Source: a virus. Taken from it: a stretch of 29,427 nt of DNA. Under the pieces are notes generated by a model. It was given only the letters and a program-made list of their open reading frames with translations, did no database searches and was not told where the DNA came from. Made by a program: the position numbers and the translations under genes. The stretch is taken from positions 1 through 29,427 of the IMG/VR virus record IMGVR_UViG_3300012692_000165. One strand, written 5' to 3'. This document shows positions 7,801 to 18,471 of this stretch, in pieces (position 1 is the first letter of the stretch; the number at the start of each line of letters is the position of its first letter).

Positions 7801-9963
7801 AATAACGCCAAGGCTGCATTTGAAGAAGCAGACCGTAAAGGCTATCGCATTGCCCTTGGCACAGATATTGGCCATGGCTACGAAAAGCCATTGCTTCCAA
7901 ACTATGTTGTAAATCAACGCACATCCTTGCTACGCAAGGCTGCTATGCGTTTTGGGCTTGATACAACAAAAGTCAGCGATTTGTCAGTTGCTAATGCTCG
8001 CCGCAACAATGTTGTTGACGAAATTAACAAAGTGCTTGGCAAAGATGTTCACCCTACACTTGGTGACACGGGTGAGTCAATCTACTCACGCCTGCTTCAA
8101 GGCGCACAGAGCAGTTTGTTTGATAAGACAACAGTTACTTCAAGCCAAAAGGCTTTAAAGAGACTGCAAAAGATCCAAGGCCTTGATACAAATAGTAAGA
8201 CATACCAAGATCTTGAAGAAGAACTTAACGCTGCACGCAACAAGGAAGCAGAGATTAACCGCTCTGCTCACCAGATCCGCGACTTAAGCCTTAAGCAAAT
8301 GACGCAGATTTTGCAACGTTCTGTAGATCCAGCCGATATTACTGGCGTGCCTATTCCTGGTTATGCCAAGGCAGATGCTCAAAAGATTGCCCGTGCTGTG
8401 CTAGTCGGCTATGCCAAGACGCCAACATCTTTATACGGTATTTCAAAAATTGAAGATTTTGTTCGCGCATCTGGCGCTATGTTGGCAAACCAAACTGCAT
8501 CATTTATGGGCGAGGCTCCGCTACTTAAAAAGTTTAAGATTGGCGAAGGTCCACTTATCAATACATTGGCTTCATTGCCAAATGATCTTGCTCGCCTACG
8601 CGACAAGTGGCGTTTTGATAACAACCCAATTTTCTCATTCCGTCGTCTTGCCAAGACAAACCTTAAGGCAGCGATTGAAGGCGTGCCACCAACAATGAAT
8701 CCGTATGCAACGCTTAATCGCATGGGTAAAGTTGACGAGGCAATGGAAGTGCTAAACCGCACAATGCCAGATGTGTACAAAGCGCAAAAAGAACTTGAAC
8801 CATTGGAAAAACTTTTGGTTCAAAACGACCGTTTCAACATTTACAATCCTGGCCATAATATGATGTGGCAGGCGTACAATCTCAAGCAACTTGGTAAGAC
8901 AGATGCTGAGATTACAAAGGCTCTAAACAAGATCAACACATACGGCGACCGTACGCCTCTTGAGCGTACAGTCAACACGATCTTTTACCCATTCTCGTTT
9001 AACAAGACTTTGTACCGCAACATTGGTGGCTATCTACTAGACAACCCTGGTCATTCGTTATTGATTGACGCTGGCTTTAACCTTTACAGCCATTACAACA
9101 AAAATAACGCTATTGGTAACTGGATTGATACACACGCTCCTTTGCTTGTTGAATTGCAGAAATTAAACGCATTTGAACATGGCGCTGGTCTTGGACAATT
9201 TGGCGGTATTAACGCACCATATCTAAGCCCGCTAATGAACCTGTTTTCGCCACAACGCATTCAACCATCACAGGCTAAAGATGCTATTTCAACTATGATA
9301 AATCTTGTTCCAGCATTGTCTGAATTAAACAAGATTTTGTTTAACTATCAATCTTCAACTGGTACCGCAAACTTAAAAGGCACAGGCGAAGAAACTTTGC
9401 ATGTTGGATATTGGGCATTAAAAAATCTTGGCGAGCATGCCAAAGACCTTTTTGACCATCAAAAGCGTATTGCTTATCAGCCAATGATGACTACCGAAGC
9501 GCAAATAAAGGCTGGCGAGCAAACTGTTACAATGCTTAAAACACAGTTGGCATCGCTTATGGGTACCAGCGAAGTATGGCCAAATAGCCCTGCGGTACCA
9601 GCGTCTATTCGTGGCAAAAAGTACGATGCATCAAGTTTTGGTCAATTTGCTCATACGCTATTTCCAGCCTATGACCCAACTGCTGGAACAGCAATTGCTC
9701 TTGAGAAAAATCAAAAAGCACTTGATTATGTTGCTTCTTTGGAAGGCACTTCTCGTTACAATTTTTATAGCCAGTTCCAAAAAACTGCTATAAGTGCAAT
9801 TCAAAAACTGCACAAAACAAATGATCCAGCAACAATTCAAAATATTGTAGATCCGCTTCGTCAAGCAGCCACTTACATGGCTGAAGCCGATAGCCAGTTC
9901 TTAAATTTCTACAACAAATACTATGAATCAGCGTTAGGTCCAATTGAGGGGTTGAGCAAATAA
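4834..9963 (+). CDS. Giant (1709 aa) putative internal or ejected virion protein
   Basis: The largest gene here, taking 5.1 kb. No enzyme family can be assigned with confidence. Residues about 96-135 (an IQKKMQAMGFGVG segment followed by TGTWNSAWQSAWQQ) resemble a peptidoglycan-binding repeat. Residues about 240-420 contain several Gly/Ala-rich, weakly hydrophobic helices that could insert into a membrane. Residues about 1377-1421 hold an FYPFSFNKTLYRNIGGYLL segment like a PF-motif seen near the C terminus of other very large phage virion proteins. The rest is mostly charged helix. In podoviruses a large protein of this kind is commonly carried in the capsid and ejected with DNA, so I infer an ejection role. 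It starts by a TAATG overlap and ends the same way with the next gene. Confidence 0.72.
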   Translation: MATDNTNISPDAANLNNNLTALGQSGHGWLDPTLQVGLAQNAGSTQNAVTTAGIYQNVMNNTPNSIPNKYMDPSLSAKPGPATTALATVTNTHGPIPFTPEDITGIQKKMQAMGFGVGLPTGTWNSAWQSAWQQNNYANLTKPGVGNVDSFKLFKSILNELSPSNWLPTDVHAVAHFVTSMAQPIRQMVADTVGNTIADFGYGKGATPEENHAMAVAAVENALGGKMTAQQIENIGMTRRSIEDIGNLFTLVMLKGAGGSLLKSASVIGKGLAESAGAEAEAGTLNGLAAGAKALVQNPSMLVTKSLPEEFANAPKLTIVKSLANAAANSASGVGVFSKFTSPIASRIAPALESLASEDGTYYAGKQAIASTMRNPLRAGLSALQTRGSALGLGLLGQTEVEKALGQQPAFDATKVGPYQGIFGNALNVISLASGSVAEPLKVSTSLGNTVSATHEAVTNALGPIGFDTVLKNALGIKLKDLQKGVGEDFVNDHFIRTKLPQYGASHLAQQAAQMEVDAGKFERNSDEYQQLVQSYEHEILNDPELRDASVESLVNNPHLWTQMLRNDFIRQFGSLVRKNGVAKKDQQAFFDGLNNLKNGPHAFMEPILDPEVRNLVHGSSASRAVEDMATQELSNKFGQQTPQFSSNLLPSGKPSPRLMAVHRDVSDFAPSGSDLARTTKYGKGVVATEDPAIAGRANANIYALRHIEPTEQPDFLDLTKNDRTNLLAAKIKDFANNQEMNVKPGDITPEYKTLQGLLKNPVDTTGQKIIDAYRDALRAGGQLNKDQIDQRIDQLTGQFMVENKITGMKYSDAKYGTQTLVRPDKAMANMIKPSPDLSKDKLLSSYLVHNNVNGLGTIGVARKDTILAQDAIREAKKVFSQLKKAGYGDDADAARSTLELEAISKQRGIKMDTTPLPRMQNVAEDPKLVKITNDARDTLIKKFDKSNNDLTRLDPVQLASLMWREARLRASEAYLPAEKPAGLSEAKWNNAKAAFEEADRKGYRIALGTDIGHGYEKPLLPNYVVNQRTSLLRKAAMRFGLDTTKVSDLSVANARRNNVVDEINKVLGKDVHPTLGDTGESIYSRLLQGAQSSLFDKTTVTSSQKALKRLQKIQGLDTNSKTYQDLEEELNAARNKEAEINRSAHQIRDLSLKQMTQILQRSVDPADITGVPIPGYAKADAQKIARAVLVGYAKTPTSLYGISKIEDFVRASGAMLANQTASFMGEAPLLKKFKIGEGPLINTLASLPNDLARLRDKWRFDNNPIFSFRRLAKTNLKAAIEGVPPTMNPYATLNRMGKVDEAMEVLNRTMPDVYKAQKELEPLEKLLVQNDRFNIYNPGHNMMWQAYNLKQLGKTDAEITKALNKINTYGDRTPLERTVNTIFYPFSFNKTLYRNIGGYLLDNPGHSLLIDAGFNLYSHYNKNNAIGNWIDTHAPLLVELQKLNAFEHGAGLGQFGGINAPYLSPLMNLFSPQRIQPSQAKDAISTMINLVPALSELNKILFNYQSSTGTANLKGTGEETLHVGYWALKNLGEHAKDLFDHQKRIAYQPMMTTEAQIKAGEQTVTMLKTQLASLMGTSEVWPNSPAVPASIRGKKYDASSFGQFAHTLFPAYDPTAGTAIALEKNQKALDYVASLEGTSRYNFYSQFQKTAISAIQKLHKTNDPATIQNIVDPLRQAATYMAEADSQFLNFYNKYYESALGPIEGLSK

Positions 9964-10835
9964 TGGCAACAAAATTTAAGCAAGGCAGTACAGATGCTGC
10001 TTCTGCAGCAGCCGCTGCTGCCCTTGCTGCTGCAAGCGCTGCTGGCACAAGTACTAGCACAGCCAACAGCCTTCTTACCCCAAAAGCCTTTGCCGCAGCA
10101 CCATTTGACAATTCAAACCTTGGTTTAAAAGATGCAAGCGGAGCATTGCTTCCATCTAAAATTACCGTTGGTCAAGCAGAAAAAGCCCTTCAAGATACAA
10201 AAAATAACGGCACTGCAATTGAAAGTGTCAAGATGCAGATTGCTGCAACTTTGCCATCTGTTATGCGTGATGCTGGCGTAACTTCTCTTAGCCCTAGCGG
10301 TACGCTTACGCCAAAAGAATTTACAGCAATTCACAATGTTCTTGATACTGGTTATCAAAACGAGCAAACAAATACATTGTTAAACTTTAACAACATCATA
10401 GGAAAATTTGCTTCTGGTGATTACAACGCTAATGCATCAAGCCTTACAACAAGCATTAATGCCAAAAGCCTAGATCAACCAAACATTGAGGCTTCAAAGG
10501 CTACAATCAATAGCATTTTTTCGGATATGCTTGGCCGTACAGCAACCGATGCTGAGATTAGCAAATATACAACACAGTATCTAAAATATGCGGCTCAAAA
10601 TCCAACCAGTACTACAACTGGTACATATAACTATGGTTATATTAATACGCCATCTGGAACAAATCGTTTAATGCGTCAAAGCCAAAACGAAACTTCTACA
10701 CAAAACAACCTTAACGAAAAGGACTACATTACAAATCAGGTCCTTGGTTCTGCTGATTACAATACATTTGCAGCGGCTAATACAGCCTATGGCTTCCTAC
10801 AAAATCTTGCTAAGCAAAGTGCAGGTACTGAATAA
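9963..10835 (+). CDS. Ala-rich putative virion protein
   Basis: A 290-aa protein coupled to the giant gene by a one-base TAATG overlap, with GAGGGG about ten bases upstream. Residues about 11-28 are an almost pure Ala/Ser helix. The C-terminal half contains IFSDMLGRTATDAEISKY, reminiscent of an LGR..t..E motif seen in several phage virion proteins. No signal peptide or enzyme motif is seen. Context between the giant protein and the 342-aa gene suggests an internal or ejected virion component, but this is inference. Confidence 0.65.
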   Translation: MATKFKQGSTDAASAAAAAALAAASAAGTSTSTANSLLTPKAFAAAPFDNSNLGLKDASGALLPSKITVGQAEKALQDTKNNGTAIESVKMQIAATLPSVMRDAGVTSLSPSGTLTPKEFTAIHNVLDTGYQNEQTNTLLNFNNIIGKFASGDYNANASSLTTSINAKSLDQPNIEASKATINSIFSDMLGRTATDAEISKYTTQYLKYAAQNPTSTTTGTYNYGYINTPSGTNRLMRQSQNETSTQNNLNEKDYITNQVLGSADYNTFAAANTAYGFLQNLAKQSAGTE

Positions 10836-11863
10836 TGGCTACAGATAAAACTACTTCAACAACACCTGCAACTGTATCTGGTTTAGGATCAGGCGTTATT
10901 CCATCGGATGTTTCTGGTACAAATGTTGCTCAAGTTGAAGCGCAACTGAATAAAGAATATCCTGCCATTTACGCATTCTGGATGTCAGATCCAGAACTTA
11001 AAAACATTTTTGAAAGTGCTGTTAAAGATGGAACAATTGCTTCTTTGCAGACTGGCAGCCAAGCGGCTGCTCAAAAGTTTAGCGCAGCACTTCAACCTTG
11101 GATTAACAAAAATGGTTCAAGCATGCTTGCGGCAGAGGCTGATAAAGCAGCGCAACCTGGCAAATATGCCGAGACACTTGCAAACCGTGAAAAAGAAGTT
11201 CAAGATGCAGCCGCAAGAATTGGCTATAGCAATTTAGATCCTGCAACAATTACAAAAATTGCAGAGACAACGTTTAACACTGACTACCTAGATACTTCGT
11301 TTACCAGTCCAGCGGGTCAAGATCGTCTTGCTACAACAATTGCCAATACTGCCGCAGCACAAAAGATTGCTTTAACTGGCGGTGCTGGTGCCGATGTTCG
11401 CAGTTCTTTGATTGACTATAACAACCAAATGGGCAATCCTTACAGCAGCGCTTGGATTGATAGCGCAGTTGCCAACATTGAAGACCCTTCAAAGGGTGTA
11501 GATCCTAATACCTACAAGACCATGATTAAGACAGCAGCAACAACCAAATACTCAGGTTATGCAGACCAAATTAACAAGGGCGTAACCGTTCAACAGATTG
11601 CAGATCCTTACATTTCAACCATGACTAACTTGCTTGAATTGCCATACGATTCAAACAATTACTCACAGTATCTTAACGATCCTTTGGTGCAAAAAGGTTT
11701 GGCTGCAACTGTAAATCCAGATGGTACAACACAGCCAATGACGAACTGGCAATTTGCTGATTCAGTTCGCCAAGACCCTCGTTGGGCATATACAAACAAT
11801 GCCCGCGATTCTGTCAATAGCATGCTCCATCAAATCGGCAAAGACTTTGGATTCGTGTCGTAA
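10835..11863 (+). CDS. Putative internal virion protein
   Basis: A 342-aa protein, joined to its neighbours by TAATG at both ends. It is predicted mainly helical and Ala/Gln/Thr-rich. The last third (INKGVTVQQIADPYISTM, then an acidic loop, then FADSVRQDPRWAYTNNARDS and a closing FG) follows a pattern I recognise from virion proteins of other actinobacterial phages, though without an assigned biochemical role. Its coupling to the 290- and 411-aa genes suggests these products are made in fixed ratio. Confidence 0.65.
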   Translation: MATDKTTSTTPATVSGLGSGVIPSDVSGTNVAQVEAQLNKEYPAIYAFWMSDPELKNIFESAVKDGTIASLQTGSQAAAQKFSAALQPWINKNGSSMLAAEADKAAQPGKYAETLANREKEVQDAAARIGYSNLDPATITKIAETTFNTDYLDTSFTSPAGQDRLATTIANTAAAQKIALTGGAGADVRSSLIDYNNQMGNPYSSAWIDSAVANIEDPSKGVDPNTYKTMIKTAATTKYSGYADQINKGVTVQQIADPYISTMTNLLELPYDSNNYSQYLNDPLVQKGLAATVNPDGTTQPMTNWQFADSVRQDPRWAYTNNARDSVNSMLHQIGKDFGFVS

Positions 11864-13098
11864 TGGCTAAACTTTCACAAGCGCAAATAGATTTTGCCAA
11901 TGAATTTAAACCACAAACATCGGCACAAACATACTCAGAGCAGGTGCCAGTTGGCGCAACACAAACGCCACAAGCAGCAACGCCAACAACAGTAGTTGAC
12001 ACTTCTACACTGGCTGGCGTACTTGCAGCAAGCAATGCTGCTCCAGGTACACTTACATCAAATTACAATGCTCAATATTGGTCAGATGTTGCAGATGCTT
12101 CTTACAACGAAAATGTAGATGGCACACCTAAGCCAGCAACTTCTCCAGTGCCTTCAACACCAACAACAACTGATACGCCTAAAACGCCTGATACAACAAC
12201 TTTAACCGACGCTCAACAACAAGATCGTCAGAATATTTTTGATGCTGTTCAGGCTCAAATGCAAGCATGGGGCATCCTTATTCCAGGTGATACAAATTCA
12301 CAAGGATTGCTTAATACGCTTAAAAGCCTAGCAATGTCAGGCGCAGGAGCAGATACAGTCAGCCTTGCTCTGCAAAATTCAGATGCTTACAAAGCCCGCT
12401 TTTCTGGTAATGAGGCTCGCAAGGCTGCTGGCTTGGCAGTGCTTAGCCCTGCGGATTACATTGCAACTGAGCAGGCTTACGATCAGATTCTTCGTGGCGC
12501 AGGTGTACCTACAGGCTACTACTCATCATCTGCAGATAAAGCCAAACTTATTGGCGCCGATGTATCTGCATCAGAATTGCAATCTCGTGTAGATCTTGCC
12601 AAGCAAAGCATTTCACAGGCAGATCCGTTCTACACCAGTACTTTGCAAAACCTTTACGGCCTTTCATCTGGCGACATGATTGCCCATGTGCTTGATCCAG
12701 CAGCCGCATTACCACTCATTACTCAACAGGTTAACTCAGCCCAGATTGCAGCAGAGGCTGCTCGTGCTGGTTCAGGCATTGGCCTACCACTGGCTAACCA
12801 ATTGGCTGGTCAAGGTGTAACACAGGCTCAAGCAGCACAAGGCTTCCAGCAGATTGCTACACAACAGCCAGCGCTTCAGTCAATTGCCAGCCGTTATGGT
12901 GCAGGTCTAGCAACAGAGCCTAATATCGGATCTGCTTTGCAAGCAGCAACCTTTGGCACAACAGTCAATGGCATTAACCAAGCACAGGCTCAACAACAAA
13001 TTAACCTACTTAAAACTGCAGAAACATCTGCCTTTAGCGGATCTGCAGGTGCTGCCACAGGCAGCCTTGGCCCACGCGACACAAGCGGCCAACTCTAA
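11863..13098 (+). CDS. Gln/Ala-rich putative internal virion protein
   Basis: A 411-aa protein starting by TAATG overlap with the previous gene. Residues about 1-115 are Thr/Pro/Gln-rich and probably disordered. A helical core follows, including a PADYIATEQAYDQILRG segment and a long Ala/Gln-rich tract from about residue 280 (ITQQVNSAQIAAEAARAG and after). It is the last of the four coupled genes before the capsid genes. No enzyme motif is seen. A role as internal or ejected protein is inferred from place and composition. Confidence 0.63.
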   Translation: MAKLSQAQIDFANEFKPQTSAQTYSEQVPVGATQTPQAATPTTVVDTSTLAGVLAASNAAPGTLTSNYNAQYWSDVADASYNENVDGTPKPATSPVPSTPTTTDTPKTPDTTTLTDAQQQDRQNIFDAVQAQMQAWGILIPGDTNSQGLLNTLKSLAMSGAGADTVSLALQNSDAYKARFSGNEARKAAGLAVLSPADYIATEQAYDQILRGAGVPTGYYSSSADKAKLIGADVSASELQSRVDLAKQSISQADPFYTSTLQNLYGLSSGDMIAHVLDPAAALPLITQQVNSAQIAAEAARAGSGIGLPLANQLAGQGVTQAQAAQGFQQIATQQPALQSIASRYGAGLATEPNIGSALQAATFGTTVNGINQAQAQQQINLLKTAETSAFSGSAGAATGSLGPRDTSGQL

Positions 13099-13222
13099 CA
13101 ATATCCATCACGGCTGACCAGCACCGATGGTGTGTAACTAAGACTGGTAGTAAGAGCCAACGCTCCTTCCCCTGGGAACTGTTGAGGCTTACGCTAATCC
13201 GACAACGAAAGGGAGTGCCGAA
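13099..13222 (+). promoter_or_regulatory. Structured leader before the scaffold gene
   Basis: This 124-base gap is one of the two longest in the operon. It contains several short inverted repeats: ACCAG near 13118 can pair with CTGGT near 13144, enclosing CACC-GAT-GGTG (13122-13132); GAGC-CAAC-GCTC lies at 13154-13165 and TTCC-CCTG-GGAA at 13167-13178. GGGAG near 13211 is the ribosome site of the scaffold gene. I see no convincing promoter. A regulatory leader for the highly expressed capsid genes is inference. Confidence 0.35.
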
Positions 13223-13708
13223 ATGGCAAACCAATATCAAGATGATGAAGACGATATGGACCTAGATACAGAGGTTCAGTCAGATGGTCCAGCAAATCTC
13301 CGCAAGGCTTTAAAGCGTGCAGAGAAAGAAAAGAAAGAATTGGCTGAGCAACTTGCTTCAATCCAATCCGATCTTCGCAATCGTTCCGTAAAGGAAGTAT
13401 TGGCAACGAAAGGTGTACCTGACAAGGTAGCCAAGTTTATTCCTGGCGACGTAAGTACGCCAGAGCAGGTTGACGCATGGCTTACTGAGAATGCCGATGT
13501 ATTCGGTTTTCAGCCAGCAAATGCAGAGTCTGCTCCTACCGATGAAGCGCAGGCAGCAAATCAGGCAGCGTATCAACGCATTAATGCCGCAACCCAAAAC
13601 GCATCAACACCATCACGCGACGCAGACCTTATGGCCAAAGTCGCAGGTGCAAAGTCAATTGACGAACTGAATGCCCTGACGGGTCAGATCAGCCAGCGTC
13701 GTCGGTAG
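13223..13708 (+). CDS. Capsid scaffold protein
   Basis: A 161-aa acidic protein directly upstream of the major capsid gene, the usual place for a scaffold. The N terminus is very acidic (DDEDDMDLD). Residues about 28-55 form a Lys/Glu/Ala/Leu coiled coil (LRKALKRAEKEKKELAEQLA). A conserved-looking block with KGVPDKVAKFIPGDV and a WLTENADVFG follows, the typical style of actinobacteriophage scaffolds. The C terminus is basic (QISQRRR), which often contacts coat protein. It would fill the prohead during assembly and then leave or be degraded. A GGGAG site supports the start. Confidence 0.82.
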   Translation: MANQYQDDEDDMDLDTEVQSDGPANLRKALKRAEKEKKELAEQLASIQSDLRNRSVKEVLATKGVPDKVAKFIPGDVSTPEQVDAWLTENADVFGFQPANAESAPTDEAQAANQAAYQRINAATQNASTPSRDADLMAKVAGAKSIDELNALTGQISQRRR

Positions 13709-13755
13709 CACTTAACCCATCCAACGCACAAACCTTATAGAAAGAAGGTGACACA

Positions 13756-14793
13756 ATGGCAAACGCATATACAGATACATCGTCTGGCTCGCTTGGTACC
13801 TCACTCGTCCAAACAGCCTATGACCGATATGTCGAGTTTGCACTTCGTGCTGTCCCTCTTATCCGCGATGTCGCAGATAAGCGTCCAGTACAACAGGCTA
13901 TGCCTGGTTCTTCAGTAGTATTCCAGATCTACACAGATCTATCACCAGTTACTTCTGCATTGTCAGAAGACGTTGATCCAGATGCTGTAGCACTTGGAAA
14001 CACAACACCAGTTACCGTTTCACTCAATGAATACGGTAACGCTTCACTTGCAACACGCAAGTTGGAGTTGTTCAGCCTTTCAGACGTTGATCCTGCAATT
14101 GCAGACATCATCGCCTTCAACATGGCCGACTCACTTGATACAACTGTTCTTAATACCCTTGTTGGTGGACCAAACGCAATTGCTAAGGTCAACGGTGCTA
14201 TCGTTTCAACATACGCTGGTTCATACACCAACGGAACAACACAAGCCTCAATCAAGAATACAGACGTAATCTCAGCAGCAATGGTTCGTACCGCAGTTGC
14301 TAAGTTGCGTGCTAACAAGGCTGTCCCACGTCAAGGCGAATACTACTGGTGTGGTATCCACCCAGAAGTTTCATACGACCTACGCTCAGAAACTGGCGCA
14401 GGCGGATGGCGTGATGACCATAAGTATTCTGAGAACGGTGCTTCAGAATTTTGGCCAGGTACAATCGGAACATACGAAGGCGCAATGTTTGTTGAGTCTC
14501 CTCGTTTGTTCAGCGCTACCGACGGTACAGGTGCTGGTTCATCTTCAGGTACTTTTGGTACTTCTTCATATGTCAACGCTACAGGTGGCGTGCGTGTATT
14601 CCGTACACTCGTTGCTGGTAAGCAAGCACTTGCAGAAGCAGTTGCCGAAGAACCACACGTTATCTTCGGACCAATTGTTGATAAGTTGATGCGTTTCCGT
14701 CCAATCGGTTGGTACGGTGTACTCGGCTGGAGCCGTTACCGTGACGCTGCATTGGTTCGTCTCGAATCAACATCTTCAATCCACAACTCATAA
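13756..14793 (+). CDS. Major capsid protein, N4-gp56-like
   Basis: A 345-aa coat protein with an HK97-type fold expected. Signature features of the N4-gp56 family are visible: an EYGNASLATRKLELFS segment around residue 93, followed by a helix with ADSLDTTVLNTL, and later YYWCGIHPEVSYDLRSETG with a WPGTIGTYEGAMFVESPR stretch. It has a strong ribosome site (GAAGGTGA) in the 47-base gap after the scaffold gene, and a perfect hairpin follows the stop. No long N-terminal extension is seen, consistent with a separate scaffold. The family call rests on motif recall, not on a search. Confidence 0.85.
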   Translation: MANAYTDTSSGSLGTSLVQTAYDRYVEFALRAVPLIRDVADKRPVQQAMPGSSVVFQIYTDLSPVTSALSEDVDPDAVALGNTTPVTVSLNEYGNASLATRKLELFSLSDVDPAIADIIAFNMADSLDTTVLNTLVGGPNAIAKVNGAIVSTYAGSYTNGTTQASIKNTDVISAAMVRTAVAKLRANKAVPRQGEYYWCGIHPEVSYDLRSETGAGGWRDDHKYSENGASEFWPGTIGTYEGAMFVESPRLFSATDGTGAGSSSGTFGTSSYVNATGGVRVFRTLVAGKQALAEAVAEEPHVIFGPIVDKLMRFRPIGWYGVLGWSRYRDAALVRLESTSSIHNS

Positions 14794-14800
14794 TTGAGTA

Positions 14801-14838
14801 GTTGTTACCCGCCCTCGCACGTGGGGGCGGGTGGCAAC
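14801..14838 (+). terminator. Perfect 14-bp hairpin after the capsid gene
   Basis: Bases 14801-14814 (GTTGTTACCCGCCC) pair with 14825-14838 (GGGCGGGTGGCAAC), using two G-U pairs as RNA, around a ten-base loop. It starts eight bases after the capsid stop. There is no following T-run, so it is not a classical intrinsic terminator. It could act as an attenuator, or protect the 3' end of a processed capsid transcript. The pairing is seen directly; the role is inference. Confidence 0.65.
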
Positions 14839-14855
14839 GCCCTTGAAAGGTAGCC

Positions 14856-15116
14856 ATGACATACATCTTTAAACCACCAACGGTGGAAGAAGCACCAGCA
14901 GGTTTTAGCCGCTTATTCTGGCGCTTTAGAATTGCTCGTGGCGATAGCATTTTGGTTTACGGCACAGCCATTGTGCGTGAGCGTACGCCAGGTGTAGATG
15001 AAACACAGGCAGCAGACTACTGCTATTTGGGTGGACATGAATATGTCATCACCCCAGTCGAATATAACATTCTTGTCAATGGTGGTTATGGCCAGTACAT
15101 AACCACAACAGCATAG
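14856..15116 (+). CDS. Small virion-associated hypothetical protein
   Basis: An 86-aa protein with a GAAAGG ribosome site, first after the post-capsid hairpin. It is predicted mainly beta (RFRIARGDSILVYGTAIV, YEYVITPVEYNILV-like strands) and ends in YGQYITTTA. No family is recognised. Its place between the capsid and fibre genes suggests a head, neck or decoration protein. Confidence 0.6.
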   Translation: MTYIFKPPTVEEAPAGFSRLFWRFRIARGDSILVYGTAIVRERTPGVDETQAADYCYLGGHEYVITPVEYNILVNGGYGQYITTTA

Positions 15117-15124
15117 GAGACACA

Positions 15125-17379
<2,255 letters not shown>

Positions 17380-17382
<3 letters not shown>

Positions 17383-17398
17383 TAAGATTGCGCTATGG
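17380..17398 (+). promoter_or_regulatory. Putative extended -10 promoter giving a leaderless glycosyltransferase mRNA
   Basis: TGA-TAAGAT (17380-17388) reads as an extended -10 element (TGN-TANNNT), followed by six bases (TGCGCT) and the ATG at 17395. With usual spacing, transcription would start at or next to the A of the ATG, a common leaderless layout in actinobacteria. No good -35 is seen (TTCTGA with a 17-base spacer). The same layout occurs before the integrase, matching at 13 of 19 positions. Confidence 0.5.
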
Positions 17399-18471
17399 TC
17401 AAGATAGCAACCTACTCAATATGTAAGAACGAATCTAAGCATATCCTACGGTGGGTTGAGGCAACAAAAGATGCCGACTATCGCATAGTAGTAGATACTG
17501 GATCTACCGATGGTAGCCAAGATATGCTACGAGCATTGGGTGTAACTGTTCATCAGATTCACCTTAACCCATTTCGCTTTGATGTGGCTCGTAACACAGC
17601 CTTATCACTCGTACCAGAGGATGCTGATGTCTGTCTTATCTTGGATATGGACGAAGTGCCAGAACCGACTTTCTTTAAAAAGGTCAGGAAAAAATGGGTA
17701 CCAGGTTCACATCTTGGCTGGATCAGCATGGATACTGGGCAAAAATGGGAGAGGGACAGGCTTCACTCAAGGTTCGGTTGGTACTGGAAATATCCATGCC
17801 ACGAAGTGCAGTTGTGGTACGGGGAAGGCGATACACGAGATTGCGATATCCGCAATGCCGTTATCCAACACCTACCAGACAATAGTAAATCCAGAGGACA
17901 ATATCTAACGCTGCTAGAAATGGCGGTTAAAGAAAATCCTCAAGATCCACGCATGTGGACATATATGACTCGTGAGTATTACTTCCACCATAGATGGCAA
18001 GATGTCATTGACTCAGCGGAGAAACAAATACCGCTCAATGGTTGGGATGTAGAACAAGCCGTTGTCTGCCGATGGGCAGGTGAGGCTTGCCACCAACTGG
18101 GCTTGCATGAACAAGCCACCGCTTGGTATGACAAAGGTGTACAACTTCTTCCCCGTGAAGGCGAATCGTGGTATGGCGTAGCAATTGACGCATACCGTCG
18201 TGAGGATTGGACAAGGTGTTTAGATGCTTCTATTAACGCTTTGGAACGTCCTCGCTCCGTCCATTACTGCTACGAATCAGCGGTGTGGGACTGGAAAGCC
18301 TATGACCTTGCCTCAATCGCTGCTTACAACCTCAAGCATATTGACGAAGCAATAGTCTTTGCTGAACAAGCCGTAAAGGGCAATGGCGAAGAAACAGAGC
18401 GTATCCAACGCAACCTTAACTTCTTTAGACAGGTGAAGAATGCCACATCAACACACAGTAAAAATCCTTGA
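17395..18471 (+). CDS. Family 2-type glycosyltransferase with C-terminal TPR-like helices
   Basis: A 358-aa enzyme expected to transfer a sugar from a nucleotide-sugar. The N-terminal GT-A fold starts with MVKIATYSICKNE, then VVDTGSTDGS (32-41), which contacts the nucleotide, and LILDMDEVPE (81-90), whose DMDE at 84-87 supplies the metal-binding acids. A PCHEVQLWYG segment follows. Residues about 180-345 are paired helices like tetratricopeptide repeats. No signal peptide or membrane segment is seen. It has no clear ribosome site but a leaderless-type promoter. Possible acceptors are the Thr-rich collagen-like fibre just upstream or a host surface polymer; neither is shown by sequence. It overlaps the next gene by 32 bases. 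Confidence 0.85.
   Translation: MVKIATYSICKNESKHILRWVEATKDADYRIVVDTGSTDGSQDMLRALGVTVHQIHLNPFRFDVARNTALSLVPEDADVCLILDMDEVPEPTFFKKVRKKWVPGSHLGWISMDTGQKWERDRLHSRFGWYWKYPCHEVQLWYGEGDTRDCDIRNAVIQHLPDNSKSRGQYLTLLEMAVKENPQDPRMWTYMTREYYFHHRWQDVIDSAEKQIPLNGWDVEQAVVCRWAGEACHQLGLHEQATAWYDKGVQLLPREGESWYGVAIDAYRREDWTRCLDASINALERPRSVHYCYESAVWDWKAYDLASIAAYNLKHIDEAIVFAEQAVKGNGEETERIQRNLNFFRQVKNATSTHSKNP

Noticed and set aside
13099-13222. tRNA or attachment site in the gap before the scaffold gene
   Set aside because: No cloverleaf and no T-loop GTTCGA-type motif was found; only small inverted repeats are present.
13929-14318. 129-codon minus-strand frame inside the capsid gene
   Set aside because: The plus-strand frame is a well-supported capsid protein with a ribosome site; the antisense frame has neither.
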